Source: Streptomyces sp. NBC_01465
Lineage (GTDB): Bacteria > Actinomycetota > Actinomycetes > Streptomycetales > Streptomycetaceae
Assembly: GCF_036227325.1 (NCBI RefSeq)
Contig: NZ_CP109467.1
Location: forward strand, 6,324,001-6,388,000
Direction of reading: 5' to 3'
DNA: 64,000 nucleotides
Shown: one piece after another, positions 1 to 7,922 of the stretch
How the letters are laid out: each line of letters opens with the position of its first letter
How positions within the stretch are numbered: position 1 is the first letter of the stretch
Translations under genes and position numbers: made by a program
Notes under the pieces: model-generated
The model's input: the letters and a program-made list of their open reading frames with translations, nothing else
What the model was told of the DNA's origin: nothing
Database searches by the model: none

Positions 1-470
1 TCAACCGGATGATCAAGTCGGCGACGTACGGCGACAATGCTGTATCGAAGAAGCCTGACGAGAAGCTTGGCTACGGGATGATCCGCCCGTATTCCGCGCT
101 TACCATGGACATCCCGGCTGGTCCGAAGGAAGGTCCCCTCGCGCAGTCGCCCGTTGCGTCGAAGTCCGCAGCGAATCCGGAGAAGTCGGATACTCCCAAG
201 AAGGACTCGTCCTCTTCATCATCGGACGACTCTTCGTCGGTGAGCCCGATCGCGATCGTCGCCGGCATCGCAGTAGTCGTGGTGATCGCCATTATCGTCG
301 TGGTCATCATCCGTCGCCGTAACCGCGGTGGCCCGGGCGGCCCCGGCGGCGGCACCCCTGCACAGGGTTACGGCGGCTACCCGAATCAGCCGCAGTACCC
401 GGCCAATGCTCCAGGCCAGGCGCCGCAGAATCCCCCCTACGCCCAGCAGCCCCCGTACCAGGGTCAGTAG
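1..470 (+). CDS. Mycosin-like ESX serine protease, C-terminal part (cut by window start)
   Basis: Only the last part of a subtilisin-family (S8) mycosin is present; the reading frame is open from the first base and the stop is at 468-470. What remains is the end of the protease domain, with the block INRMIKSATYGDN matching INRLIKSTTYGGN of the next gene. It is followed by a Ser-rich stretch, one transmembrane helix (around bases 240-310), a basic RRRNRGG stop-transfer and a Pro/Gln/Tyr-rich cytoplasmic tail. Mycosins are membrane-anchored, extracytoplasmic proteases associated with type VII secretion. The gene is 31 bp upstream of, and on the same strand as, a close paralogue, so this looks like a tandem duplication. 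The catalytic residues lie outside the window. Confidence 0.85.
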   Translation, partial: NRMIKSATYGDNAVSKKPDEKLGYGMIRPYSALTMDIPAGPKEGPLAQSPVASKSAANPEKSDTPKKDSSSSSSDDSSSVSPIAIVAGIAVVVVIAIIVVVIIRRRNRGGPGGPGGGTPAQGYGGYPNQPQYPANAPGQAPQNPPYAQQPPYQGQ

Positions 471-501
471 TGCATTTCAGTGGTTGATTGAGGAGTAAGG
501 A

Positions 502-1866
502 ATGGGCGTCAAGCGAGTCTGGGCCGCGACGGGAGTTGTGGCCCTGACGGGAGCCTTGCTCCTCGCTTCGGCTCCGATGGCGTCGGCCGACTACATCCGG
601 GACAAGCAGTGGATTTTGAAGGCGTTCGACGCCGAATCTGTTTGGTCCCAGAGCAAAGGCCAAGGCGTGACGGTCGCAGTGGTCGACACGGGAGTGGACG
701 GAAGTCATCCAGACCTGACTGGGCAGGTGCTTCCAGGCAAGGACTTCCTCAGTGCCGGTGGCAGTGCGCACAGGGACCTCGATGGCCACGGAACCTCCCT
801 GGCCAGTGAGATTGCGGGGCATGGCCACGGCGCCCACCATGCAGACGGTGTGATGGGGCTTGCGCCTGCTGCGAAGATCCTTCCACTTCGGATTTCGTCC
901 AATGGCAAGGATATTCACGACGCTACTTGGGCCCCGGCGGTTCGGTACGCAGTCGATCATGGCGCCAAGGTCATCAATCTGTCCTTTGGTGGCGGCGGGA
1001 CCAGGCCCGGCTCTGATGGCGCTGAAGCGGTTGCGTACGCGCAGGCGCACGATGTTGTCGTAGTCGCGGGTTCGGGAAATGACGGGCATGACTCGATTTC
1101 TTACCCGGCTGCCCTCCCTGGGGTGGTTTCCGTTGGCGCCGTTGACGGCAAGGCGAATGTCTGGGACGACTCCAACTACGGCCATGGTCTTACCATTACC
1201 GCCCCCGGTGTAAATATCGTGGGGGCCAAGACCTCCAGTCCCAGCGGTTACGCAGAGGGATCGGGTACATCCGATTCGACGGCCTATGTTTCGGCTGCAG
1301 TGGCTCTCGTGCGGGCCAAGTTCCCCGATCTGACTGCTGGGCAGGTCATCAACCGGCTCATCAAGTCGACGACGTACGGCGGCAACACGATCACCAAGAA
1401 GCCGGACGACAAGTTCGGCTACGGAATCCTGCGCCCGTACTCGGCGCTCACCATGAGCATCCCCGCAGGGCCCAAGGAAGGACCGCTCGGGCAGGCGCCG
1501 GCGGCCAAGGAGTCCGGAGGGGCTCCCGGCACCGACAGGTCGACCGACCGCAACTCCGAGGAGTCGGCTGCCTCGTCGAGCAGTCCGTCCTCGGGGGCCC
1601 TGCTCGCCATCGTCGGCGGGATCGCGGCTGTCGTGGTCATCGGCATCGGCATCGTCGTTGCGGTCATCATCCGTCGCCGCAATCGTGGCGGCCCGGGCGG
1701 CCCGGGCGGCCCTGGCGGTGGCACGCCCGTCCAGGGCTACGGCGGCTACCCACACCAGCCGCAGTACCCGGCTCACGTGCCGGGGCAGGCTCCGCCGAAT
1801 CCCCATCCGTACGCCCAGCAGCCCCCGCAGGGCTATCCCCAGCAGCCCCCGTATCAGGGTCTGTAG
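502..1866 (+). CDS. Mycosin-like type VII secretion-associated S8 serine protease
   Basis: This 454-residue protein starts with a signal peptide (basic MGVKR, hydrophobic core, ASA at about 26-29). The subtilisin domain has Asp62 in VVDTGVDGSHPDL, His96 in DLDGHGTS, the oxyanion Asn in AGSGND (about 193) and Ser257 in EGSGTSDSTAYVS, so the catalytic triad looks complete. A linker rich in Ser and Ala leads to one transmembrane helix (about 368-393), then RRRNRGG and a GPGGPGG and PQ-rich tail. This is the layout of MycP of ESX systems, which sits in the membrane facing outward and stabilises or processes the secretion complex. An AGGAG-like sequence precedes the ATG. The eccC and eccD genes lie more than 42 kb downstream, so the exact ESX partner is inferred. 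Confidence 0.9.
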   Translation: MGVKRVWAATGVVALTGALLLASAPMASADYIRDKQWILKAFDAESVWSQSKGQGVTVAVVDTGVDGSHPDLTGQVLPGKDFLSAGGSAHRDLDGHGTSLASEIAGHGHGAHHADGVMGLAPAAKILPLRISSNGKDIHDATWAPAVRYAVDHGAKVINLSFGGGGTRPGSDGAEAVAYAQAHDVVVVAGSGNDGHDSISYPAALPGVVSVGAVDGKANVWDDSNYGHGLTITAPGVNIVGAKTSSPSGYAEGSGTSDSTAYVSAAVALVRAKFPDLTAGQVINRLIKSTTYGGNTITKKPDDKFGYGILRPYSALTMSIPAGPKEGPLGQAPAAKESGGAPGTDRSTDRNSEESAASSSSPSSGALLAIVGGIAAVVVIGIGIVVAVIIRRRNRGGPGGPGGPGGGTPVQGYGGYPHQPQYPAHVPGQAPPNPHPYAQQPPQGYPQQPPYQGL

Positions 1867-1902
1867 GGCTGGAACAGTTCAATACTCGAGGAGCGCGGCG
1901 CA

Positions 1903-3387
1903 ATGGCCGTAAACGGTCCAATTCCGGGGACACCGGGGCCCTATGGGCAGTCGCAGCCGGGGTACGGGCCGCCGCAGCCGGCTGTGCCCCCACAACAGGG
2001 GTACGCGTACCCACCGCAGCCGCAGCCTGCGATGCCGCCACCTCCTGGATATGGCTATGGCCAACCGAACCCGATCGGGCCGCCGCGTCCGCCCAAGAAG
2101 AGAACAGGGCTCATCCTGACGCTGGTTCTGGCGTTGGTAGTCCTGGCCGGAGCAGGCGGCGTCGGCGCCTGGTATCTGACCAGGAGCTCGTCCGTCCAGC
2201 CCTTCTGGACCGTGAAGACGAACGCCTCTTGGATCGGTAACCACCAGGAGACGCAAGGTACTTGGTTCACCGGCAAGGCCGTGGTGCAGACCCTGGCCGA
2301 CGGGGTGACGGCGTACGACCTGAAGAGCGGCACGCAGCTCTGGACGACACCGCTCCCTGGCGCCGGCAACCATGCATGCCTCGCACCGTCGGACTCGTAC
2401 GGCGGGATTGGTGTCGTCGCCTACGGCGGGAAGCACGAAGGCGCTTGGGCTGGGTATGCGTGCGATCACGTTGCCGCGTACAACCTCGACACCGGCAAGG
2501 TGGTCTGGAGTAAGTCGCTCAACTTCACCTTCAAGGCCAATGACGTCGATCCAGTTGACCGTGACCAGGTTTCGGTGGCTCGCTCGCGTGGTGTTGTGGT
2601 CGTCCGCACCAACAAGGAGAGCATCGCGCTGCGGATCGCCGACGGCACCTCTGCCTGGAACCCGGAACGGGCAGCCACAGGCGGCTGCAATGCCGGTTCG
2701 TACACCGGAGGCGAGCTCCTCGTCCGAGTGCAGCGCTGTGAGAGCGGCAGCTATCCGAACGTCAAGTCGTGGCACACCGAGTCGTTGATCGACCCGGAAA
2801 CAGGCAAGGCGAAGTGGATGACCAAGGAGGGAAATCGGGCAACTACCTTCCCCGTCTCGACCTTGCCCATGGTCTTCAGCTCCAACACCGAGACCTACGT
2901 CGCGAATGAGGCAAATGGCGTGCGGCGCAGTGTGTTTGGCAGCGCGCTGGACCAGACAGTGAACCTGTTCACTGAACGCGCGTCTGGCAGCGTATGGCCG
3001 GACACCGCCGTGTTCGCCAATGTCTTCGTGATGGGGGTAGCCGGAAAGGACCACGAGAGCGGCTTCGTGACGGCCTACGACCTCGACAGCGGTCGACAGG
3101 TGTGGAGAACGCCCGCACAGGCGCATACCCAGTACATTCCGCTGATGGGGACGGGCGCGAACCGGATCCTCGTGTACGTCAAGACGGACAATGCCGCCAA
3201 ACTGATCGAGATGGGCAAGTACGACGGTTCGATGAAGACGCTCGTCGAGTATCCGGAGTCGGTCAACAAGAGCATGAGCTCGGGAGCGTGGCCGCATTGG
3301 CACGACGGCAGGATCTACGTCACGGGCGTGGGGGGCGGAAGCGGCGACACCAGCCACTCGCTCATGGTGCTGCCCACGACGAAGTGA
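1903..3387 (+). CDS. Membrane-anchored PQQ-like beta-propeller protein
   Basis: The 494-residue protein has a Pro/Gln/Gly/Tyr-rich N-terminus (about 1-62), a KKR anchor and one transmembrane helix (about 69-91). The large outer domain has PQQ-type propeller strands such as GVTAYDLKSGTQLWTT, VAAYNLDTGKVVWS and FVTAYDLDSGRQVWRT. The Pro-rich cytoplasmic segment resembles the tails of the two upstream mycosins, and the gene follows them after 36 bp on the same strand, so they probably form one operon. PQQ-like propellers in Gram-positive membranes usually act as scaffolds rather than dehydrogenases. A role at the cell envelope near the ESX machine is inferred. The start is the ATG preceded by GAGGAGCG. 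Confidence 0.85.
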   Translation: MAVNGPIPGTPGPYGQSQPGYGPPQPAVPPQQGYAYPPQPQPAMPPPPGYGYGQPNPIGPPRPPKKRTGLILTLVLALVVLAGAGGVGAWYLTRSSSVQPFWTVKTNASWIGNHQETQGTWFTGKAVVQTLADGVTAYDLKSGTQLWTTPLPGAGNHACLAPSDSYGGIGVVAYGGKHEGAWAGYACDHVAAYNLDTGKVVWSKSLNFTFKANDVDPVDRDQVSVARSRGVVVVRTNKESIALRIADGTSAWNPERAATGGCNAGSYTGGELLVRVQRCESGSYPNVKSWHTESLIDPETGKAKWMTKEGNRATTFPVSTLPMVFSSNTETYVANEANGVRRSVFGSALDQTVNLFTERASGSVWPDTAVFANVFVMGVAGKDHESGFVTAYDLDSGRQVWRTPAQAHTQYIPLMGTGANRILVYVKTDNAAKLIEMGKYDGSMKTLVEYPESVNKSMSSGAWPHWHDGRIYVTGVGGGSGDTSHSLMVLPTTK

Positions 3388-3414
3388 CCCCGATGGCACG
3401 CTGCTGAACCTCCG

Positions 3415-3451
3415 GGGCCGACCCCTGGCGCGAACCGCCTTTGGTCGGCCC
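3415..3451 (+). terminator. Hairpin terminator after the propeller gene
   Basis: GGGCCGACC and GGTCGGCCC form a 9-bp perfect stem, followed by TTTGG. It lies 27 bp past the stop of the PQQ-propeller gene and ahead of the amidase gene, so it probably ends the mycosin operon. Confidence 0.6.
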
Positions 3452-3573
3452 TTTGGCATGTTCCAGGAGGTCTTGGCAGGGGTGTGGGGGTGGGCTCATC
3501 ATGAGGCGCGTCGTTGTCATGGACGCGACTTGCGCTTGCGTGCCCCCCATCCCCCTCCCCAAGGGAGCGCCCC

Positions 3574-4179
3574 ATGGACCAGCCCAGCCCCCACGCCGAC
3601 AGACCCTCGCGCCGACGCCTGCTGCAGGGTGCCGCGGTTACCGCCGCGGCCGCCGCGCTGGGGCCGCTGGCCGCCGGCCGTGCTGCTGCCGCGGCTCCGT
3701 ATCCCGTGACGCACTGGATACCGGCGAGCACCTCCAACTACACGGTCTCCAGCCGTCCGAGCAGCTATCCCCTCAACTACGTGGTCATCCACGTCACTCA
3801 GGAGACCTTCCAGGACGCGATGCGGATCTTCCAGGATCCGGCCCGCAAGGTGTCCGCGCACTACATGGTCGCCTCCGGCGACGGCTACATCGGACAGTTC
3901 GTGCGTGAGAAGGACATCGCCTGGCACGCCGGCAACTGGGACTACAACACGCGCTCCATCGGCATCGAGCACGAAGGCTGGGTCGATCAGCCGGAGTGGT
4001 TCACCGATGTGATGTACCAGCAGTCGGCGAAGCTCACCGCGGCCGTCTGTGACCGTTACGGCATCCCGAAGACGCGCACGCACATCATCGGCCATGTCGA
4101 GGTTCCGGGCACCGACCACACGGACCCGGGGCCGTACTGGGACTGGGCGAAGTACATGAAGTTGGTCAACGCGGCCTGA
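3574..4179 (+). CDS. Tat-exported N-acetylmuramoyl-L-alanine amidase
   Basis: The frame is open further upstream, but the ATG at 3574 is chosen because AGGGAG lies just before it and a clean Tat signal follows (SRRRLLQGAAV, residues 12-22, then an Ala-rich core ending near RAAAAAP). The mature part is an Amidase_2/PGRP fold. His73 in VVIHVT and His182 in DHTDPGPYWDW are the expected zinc ligands, and IEHEGW supplies the conserved Glu. Such enzymes cut the bond between muramic acid and L-alanine in peptidoglycan. At 201 residues it is a single catalytic domain with no wall-binding module. The downstream gene follows after 19 bp. Confidence 0.88.
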   Translation: MDQPSPHADRPSRRRLLQGAAVTAAAAALGPLAAGRAAAAAPYPVTHWIPASTSNYTVSSRPSSYPLNYVVIHVTQETFQDAMRIFQDPARKVSAHYMVASGDGYIGQFVREKDIAWHAGNWDYNTRSIGIEHEGWVDQPEWFTDVMYQQSAKLTAAVCDRYGIPKTRTHIIGHVEVPGTDHTDPGPYWDWAKYMKLVNAA

Positions 4180-4198
4180 CCTGCTGGAGACTGGTGAG

Positions 4199-4750
4199 AT
4201 GGAGTTTCTCTGTTATCACCGTGATCGGCCCGGCTCCCTGGAGCTACGTGGCGAGCTGCTCGAAGCGCACTGGTCCTACATGGACGGGTTCGCCAAGGAG
4301 ATGATCGCTCGTGGACCCACTCTGACCGAAGATCGGGAAGCGCCCACCGGCAGCATTCATATTCTCGATCTTCCCGATGTTGCTTCTGCTCGTGCCTTCG
4401 CCTTCGACGAGCCCGGGTATCAGGCCGGTGTCTACCGCGACGTGCTGTTGCGGCGGTGGCGCAATGTGCTGGGGCGCACCATGTGGGAGTTTCCCGGCGG
4501 AGACACCGAGGGGGACCGGTATCTGGTCCTCGGGTTGGGGGAGGGGGACGCCGTGGATCTCGATGTGCCCTCGGGGGACGCGGAGTTGATCGCCTTCGGG
4601 CCGCTTCTCGCCGACGACGGTGTCACCTGGCTGGGGACGGCTGTGCTGCTTCGGGCTCCCGATGCGGACACCGCACGTGCCGTCCTCACCGTGGATCGGT
4701 ATGCCTCGGTCGAGGTGCATCCCTGGCAGTTCGGAGGGCGATCGTCATGA
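4199..4750 (+). CDS. Protein with two YciI-like halves
   Basis: The 183-residue soluble protein looks like an internal duplication. Residues 1-95 contain the YciI-like pattern with HWSYMDGFAKEMIARGPTL and DEPGYQAGVYRDVLLRRW. Residues about 105-180 repeat a weaker version (ELIAFGPLLADDGVTWLG, AVLTVDRYASVEVHPW). YciI domains are small ferredoxin-like folds related to muconolactone isomerase, mostly of unknown substrate. GGAGACTGGTG precedes the ATG. The 3' end overlaps the tail of the opposing MFS gene by 65 bp. No specific function can be assigned. Confidence 0.75.
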   Translation: MEFLCYHRDRPGSLELRGELLEAHWSYMDGFAKEMIARGPTLTEDREAPTGSIHILDLPDVASARAFAFDEPGYQAGVYRDVLLRRWRNVLGRTMWEFPGGDTEGDRYLVLGLGEGDAVDLDVPSGDAELIAFGPLLADDGVTWLGTAVLLRAPDADTARAVLTVDRYASVEVHPWQFGGRSS

Positions 4751-5849
4751 CGATCACCGAGATCAGGGCGATGCCCGCCCCTACGTAGAGCGGCGCCGCG
4801 TAGCCGAGGCCTGCCGTGATGGCCAGGCCTCCCAGCCAGGCGCCCAGTGCGTTGCCCAGGTTGGACGCGGAGACATTGGCGCTGGCTGCCAGTGCCGCTC
4901 CGCGGGCGAAGTCCGTGACGCGCGTGATCATGCCGGGCACGGTGGCGAAGCCGAACAGGCCCATCAGGAAGACGAGTATCACGGAGGCCGTGGCGCTGGT
5001 GGCGAGGAGGCCGAACGCGGTCAGGGTGGCGGTGAGTCCCAGGAGGGCGAGTATCAGGGCCCGGTCGCGGTCGTGGTCGGCCGCCCGTCCGCCGATCAGG
5101 TTTCCCGCCACCAGGCCGGCCCCGTACACCATGAGGAGCCAGGCGACGTCCCGGTCGGAGAAGCCGCCGACCTCGGTGAAGGTGTACGCGATGTAGCTGA
5201 ACGCCCCGAACATCCCGCCGTAGCTGAGCGCGGTGGCCGCCAGCGTCAGCCACACCTGCCCGGAGCGGAATGCTCGGAACTGGTGCGGCGGGCTCGTCTC
5301 GGCCGTCCCCGCCGGTACGAGCGCCACGATCCCCGCCAGTGCCAGTACGCCGAATCCGGTCACCGCCCAGAACGCCGCCCGCCAGCCCCAGCGTTCACCC
5401 ACCAGCGCGCCGAACGGCACGCCCAGCACATTCGCGACCGTCAGCCCGGCGAACATGACCGCCACCGCGCGCGACTTCTTCTCCGGTACGACGAGACTGC
5501 GCGCGACCAGCGAGCCGATCCCGAAGAACGAGCCGTGGCACAGCGCCGCCACCACCCTGCCGAGCAGCATGATCCGGTAGTCCGGTGCGACGGCGGAGAG
5601 CAGGTTGCCGATGACGAACAGCGCCACCAGGCCGACCAGGATCCTCTTGCGGGGCAGCCGCGCCGTCGCCGCGGTCAGCACGATCGCGCCGACCGCGACA
5701 CTCAGTGCGTAACCCGAGATCAGCCAGCCCGCGGCCGCCTCGGAGACCTCGAAACTCGACGCCACCTGCGGCAGCAGACCGGCGATCAGGAACTCGGTCA
5801 GGCCGATGCCGAAGCTCCCAAGTGCCAGGGCTGTCAGTCCACTTGGCAT
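4686..5849 (-). CDS. MFS drug-efflux-type transporter
   Basis: This major facilitator has about 12 hydrophobic segments over 387 residues. N-terminal blocks LALGSFGIGLTEFLIAGLLP and GWLISGYALSVAVGA, then RLPRKR after TM2, match the DHA1 group of aromatic-drug and chloramphenicol-like exporters (Cmx/AraJ type). The start at 5849 is chosen because GGAGAGCG lies 5 bp upstream; an in-frame ATG 36 bp earlier would add MIDRSPTIGERR. It is followed downstream on the opposite strand by the YciI-like gene, with overlapping 3' ends. The substrate is unknown. Confidence 0.85.
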   Translation of the reverse strand: MPSGLTALALGSFGIGLTEFLIAGLLPQVASSFEVSEAAAGWLISGYALSVAVGAIVLTAATARLPRKRILVGLVALFVIGNLLSAVAPDYRIMLLGRVVAALCHGSFFGIGSLVARSLVVPEKKSRAVAVMFAGLTVANVLGVPFGALVGERWGWRAAFWAVTGFGVLALAGIVALVPAGTAETSPPHQFRAFRSGQVWLTLAATALSYGGMFGAFSYIAYTFTEVGGFSDRDVAWLLMVYGAGLVAGNLIGGRAADHDRDRALILALLGLTATLTAFGLLATSATASVILVFLMGLFGFATVPGMITRVTDFARGAALAASANVSASNLGNALGAWLGGLAITAGLGYAAPLYVGAGIALISVIVMTIALRTARDAPRPRHTDPR

Positions 5850-5881
5850 ACGGCGCTCTCCGATCGTGGGGGATCTGTCGA

Positions 5882-6289
5882 TCATGCCTCACGGGAGGGT
5901 TGCGGCCGAGTGGTGAACAGCACCTGGCCCAGTGCCAGCAGGCTCAGGCCGAACATCAGGACGCCCAGCGGCACATGCAGCGCCGGGTGGTGCGTCACGC
6001 CCAGCACCACCTGCACCGACGCGAGGACCAGGAAGCCGGACGAGTAGAGGATGGGGCGCGGTGAGCCGCCGCCCGGGCGCCACGCCAGGATCGCGGCGAG
6101 GACGTACAGCATCGTGGCCGCGTACATCACGCGCGCTCCGGCGCTGTGCAGCGTCTCGCCGTAGGACGTGGAGAGCAGCAGTCCCGCGCTGACTGCCTGA
6201 AGGAAGATCGTCAACGTCTGCAGGGCTATGGCGACTTGGAGGAACGTGGCTCTGGTGGTGGTCGGTGCTGCCGTCGTCTGTGCGGCCAT
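5882..6289 (-). CDS. Small four-helix membrane protein
   Basis: This 135-residue protein has four predicted membrane helices (LQTLTIFLQAVSAGLLL, VMYAATMLYVLAAILAW, ILYSSGFLVLASVQVVLG and VPLGVLMFGLSLLALGQVLF) and short polar ends. The ATG at 6289 is used because AGAGGA precedes it; an earlier frame start would add ten charged residues. It is transcribed away from an ECF41 sigma factor, with an intergenic region of about 90 bp, and it lies just upstream of the MFS gene on the same strand. A link to the sigma factor is plausible but unproven. I do not recognise the family. Confidence 0.7.
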   Translation of the reverse strand: MAAQTTAAPTTTRATFLQVAIALQTLTIFLQAVSAGLLLSTSYGETLHSAGARVMYAATMLYVLAAILAWRPGGGSPRPILYSSGFLVLASVQVVLGVTHHPALHVPLGVLMFGLSLLALGQVLFTTRPQPSREA

Positions 6290-6378
6290 GACGCGGTCCT
6301 CTCTTCTGCCTCGCGGCAAGTGGATCAGTAAGGTCTCAGTAGTCCGACGACACGGGCCCGCGAAATGTGAGGTCGAGC

Positions 6379-7281
6379 ATGAGCACCAGTACGGTCACCG
6401 GCGAGCGGCGGCAGTTGATGAACGTCGCCTACCGGCTCCTCGGGTCGGTCGCCGAGGCCGAGGACGCCGTGCAGGAGGCGTACGCCCGCTGGTACGCGAT
6501 GTCGCCGCAGCGGCAGGCGGCGGTCGAGGCGCCCGGTGCCTGGCTGACGACGGTGGTCGGGCGGATCTGTCTGGATCTGCTGGGGTCGGCGCGGGTCCGG
6601 CGCGAGCGGTACGTCGGCGAGTGGATACCCGAGCCGCTGCCCGACCGTACGGAGTGGTTCAGCGGGCGGGCCGAGGCGGGGGCCGAGCCGGTCGACCCCG
6701 CTGAGCTGGTCACGCTGGACGAGTCCGTGAACATGGCTTTTCTCGTCGTACTGGAGTCGATGACCCCCGCGGAGCGCGTGGCGTTCATCCTCCACGACGT
6801 CTTCCGGTACCCCTTCGGGGAGGTCGGCGCGATCGTCGGGCGCACGCCCGCGGCCTGCCGGCAGCTGGCGTCCTCGGCGCGCCGGAGGGTGCGTGACGCT
6901 CAGGCTCCGGTGGGGGCGGCCGCGGGGCAGGCCGGTCTCGTACGGGACTTCAAGCAGGCCTGGGAGGCCAAGGACATCGAGGCCCTGGTCGGGCTCCTCG
7001 ACCCCGACGCCACGATGATCGCCGACGGCGGCGGTCTGGTCGCCGCCGCCCTGCGCCCGGTCGAGGGCGGTGAGCGCATCGCCCAGTTCCTGGCCGGGTT
7101 CGCCGGCAAGACCCCTGGGCTCGTGCTTCTGGAGCGGACGGTCAACGGGCTGCCGGGGCTGGTCGCCCGGCACGAGGGGGTCACCGTGTCCGTGGCGGCG
7201 TTCGGCCTCTCCGGCGGCCGTGTCACGCACATCTGGGCGGTCCGCAATCCGGAGAAGCTGCGGTTGTGGAGTGGGGAGTGA
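6379..7281 (+). CDS. sigJ: ECF41-type sigma factor (SigJ-like) with SnoaL-like tail
   Basis: The 300-residue protein has region 2 (YRLLGSVAEAEDAVQEAYARWY), region 4 (MTPAERVAFILHDVFRYPFGEVGAIVGR) and a fused NTF2/SnoaL-like domain (FKQAWEAKDIEALVGLLDPDA). It shows the three diagnostic ECF41 marks: WIPEP in the linker (about 82-86), DGGG in the tail, and NPEKL near the C-terminus. In ECF41 factors the tail regulates core-polymerase binding and no separate anti-sigma factor is needed. The ATG at 6379 is chosen over the GTG at 6367 because GAGGT sits 7 bp before it. A second ECF41 gene lies at 30510. No TGTCACA-like promoter was found upstream of this copy. Confidence 0.9.
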   Translation: MSTSTVTGERRQLMNVAYRLLGSVAEAEDAVQEAYARWYAMSPQRQAAVEAPGAWLTTVVGRICLDLLGSARVRRERYVGEWIPEPLPDRTEWFSGRAEAGAEPVDPAELVTLDESVNMAFLVVLESMTPAERVAFILHDVFRYPFGEVGAIVGRTPAACRQLASSARRRVRDAQAPVGAAAGQAGLVRDFKQAWEAKDIEALVGLLDPDATMIADGGGLVAAALRPVEGGERIAQFLAGFAGKTPGLVLLERTVNGLPGLVARHEGVTVSVAAFGLSGGRVTHIWAVRNPEKLRLWSGE

Positions 7282-7365
7282 GTGGTTTTGCGGTAGTTCG
7301 TCGGGAAGGGTGGTAACGGGAGTCGTATCCGGAATGCGGCGTGCACATGTGGCAGGCTGCGCCGC

Positions 7366-7860
7366 ATGTCAGGAGACCCTTACGACGGCCACCACCCCGT
7401 CCTCGTGATCCTGGTGGCCGTCGCCGGATGCGTCGCCGCGCTGTGGATCGACATCCGCGCCGTGCTGCTGCTGTCGCGGGCCGGGGCCGGGTGGACCACG
7501 CGGACCGCCGTGAAGGGCGCTGCGCTGCTGGTGTGGGCGGGCATGATCGGCATGTACACCTGGGGTGTGCTGCACCTCGTACTGCTCGACGAGGACCGCC
7601 AACTGCGCGCGTGCCAGGAGGCGTTGGGGCCGGAGCGGGCCAAGCTGCTCGACGGGTACGAGACCTCCTTCGTCCCCCTGCGGTTCGGGTGCCATCTGGA
7701 GAACGGATGGACGTACGAGGCGGTCGTGCCCGGGTACGTCAATCCCGTGACGGGGATCTTCGCGGTCACGGCGGGGGTTCTGACTCTGGTCGTGCGCTAC
7801 TCGTCCGAGGGTGTGGTGCGCGGGGGTGTCGCCAACTCTCCTTCTGCGTCCTCCTCTTGA
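7366..7860 (+). CDS. Hypothetical three-helix membrane protein
   Basis: The 164-residue protein has three predicted membrane helices: about residues 10-36, 50-73 and 127-145. The loop between helices 2 and 3 is about 50 residues long and contains two cysteines (RACQEALG, RFGCHLENG). This suggests a disulfide-linked outer loop. The family is not recognised. It stands alone between the first ECF41 gene and the GH92 gene, on the same strand. The ATG at 7366 begins MSGDPYDGHH, with only a weak ribosome site (GCCGC) upstream. Confidence 0.65.
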   Translation: MSGDPYDGHHPVLVILVAVAGCVAALWIDIRAVLLLSRAGAGWTTRTAVKGAALLVWAGMIGMYTWGVLHLVLLDEDRQLRACQEALGPERAKLLDGYETSFVPLRFGCHLENGWTYEAVVPGYVNPVTGIFAVTAGVLTLVVRYSSEGVVRGGVANSPSASSS

Positions 7861-7922
7861 CCTGGCGCCGTTCGTCCCTGAGGGTGTGGTGGGTTTGAGC
7901 CGCAAGTAAGCAGGAGGTACGC

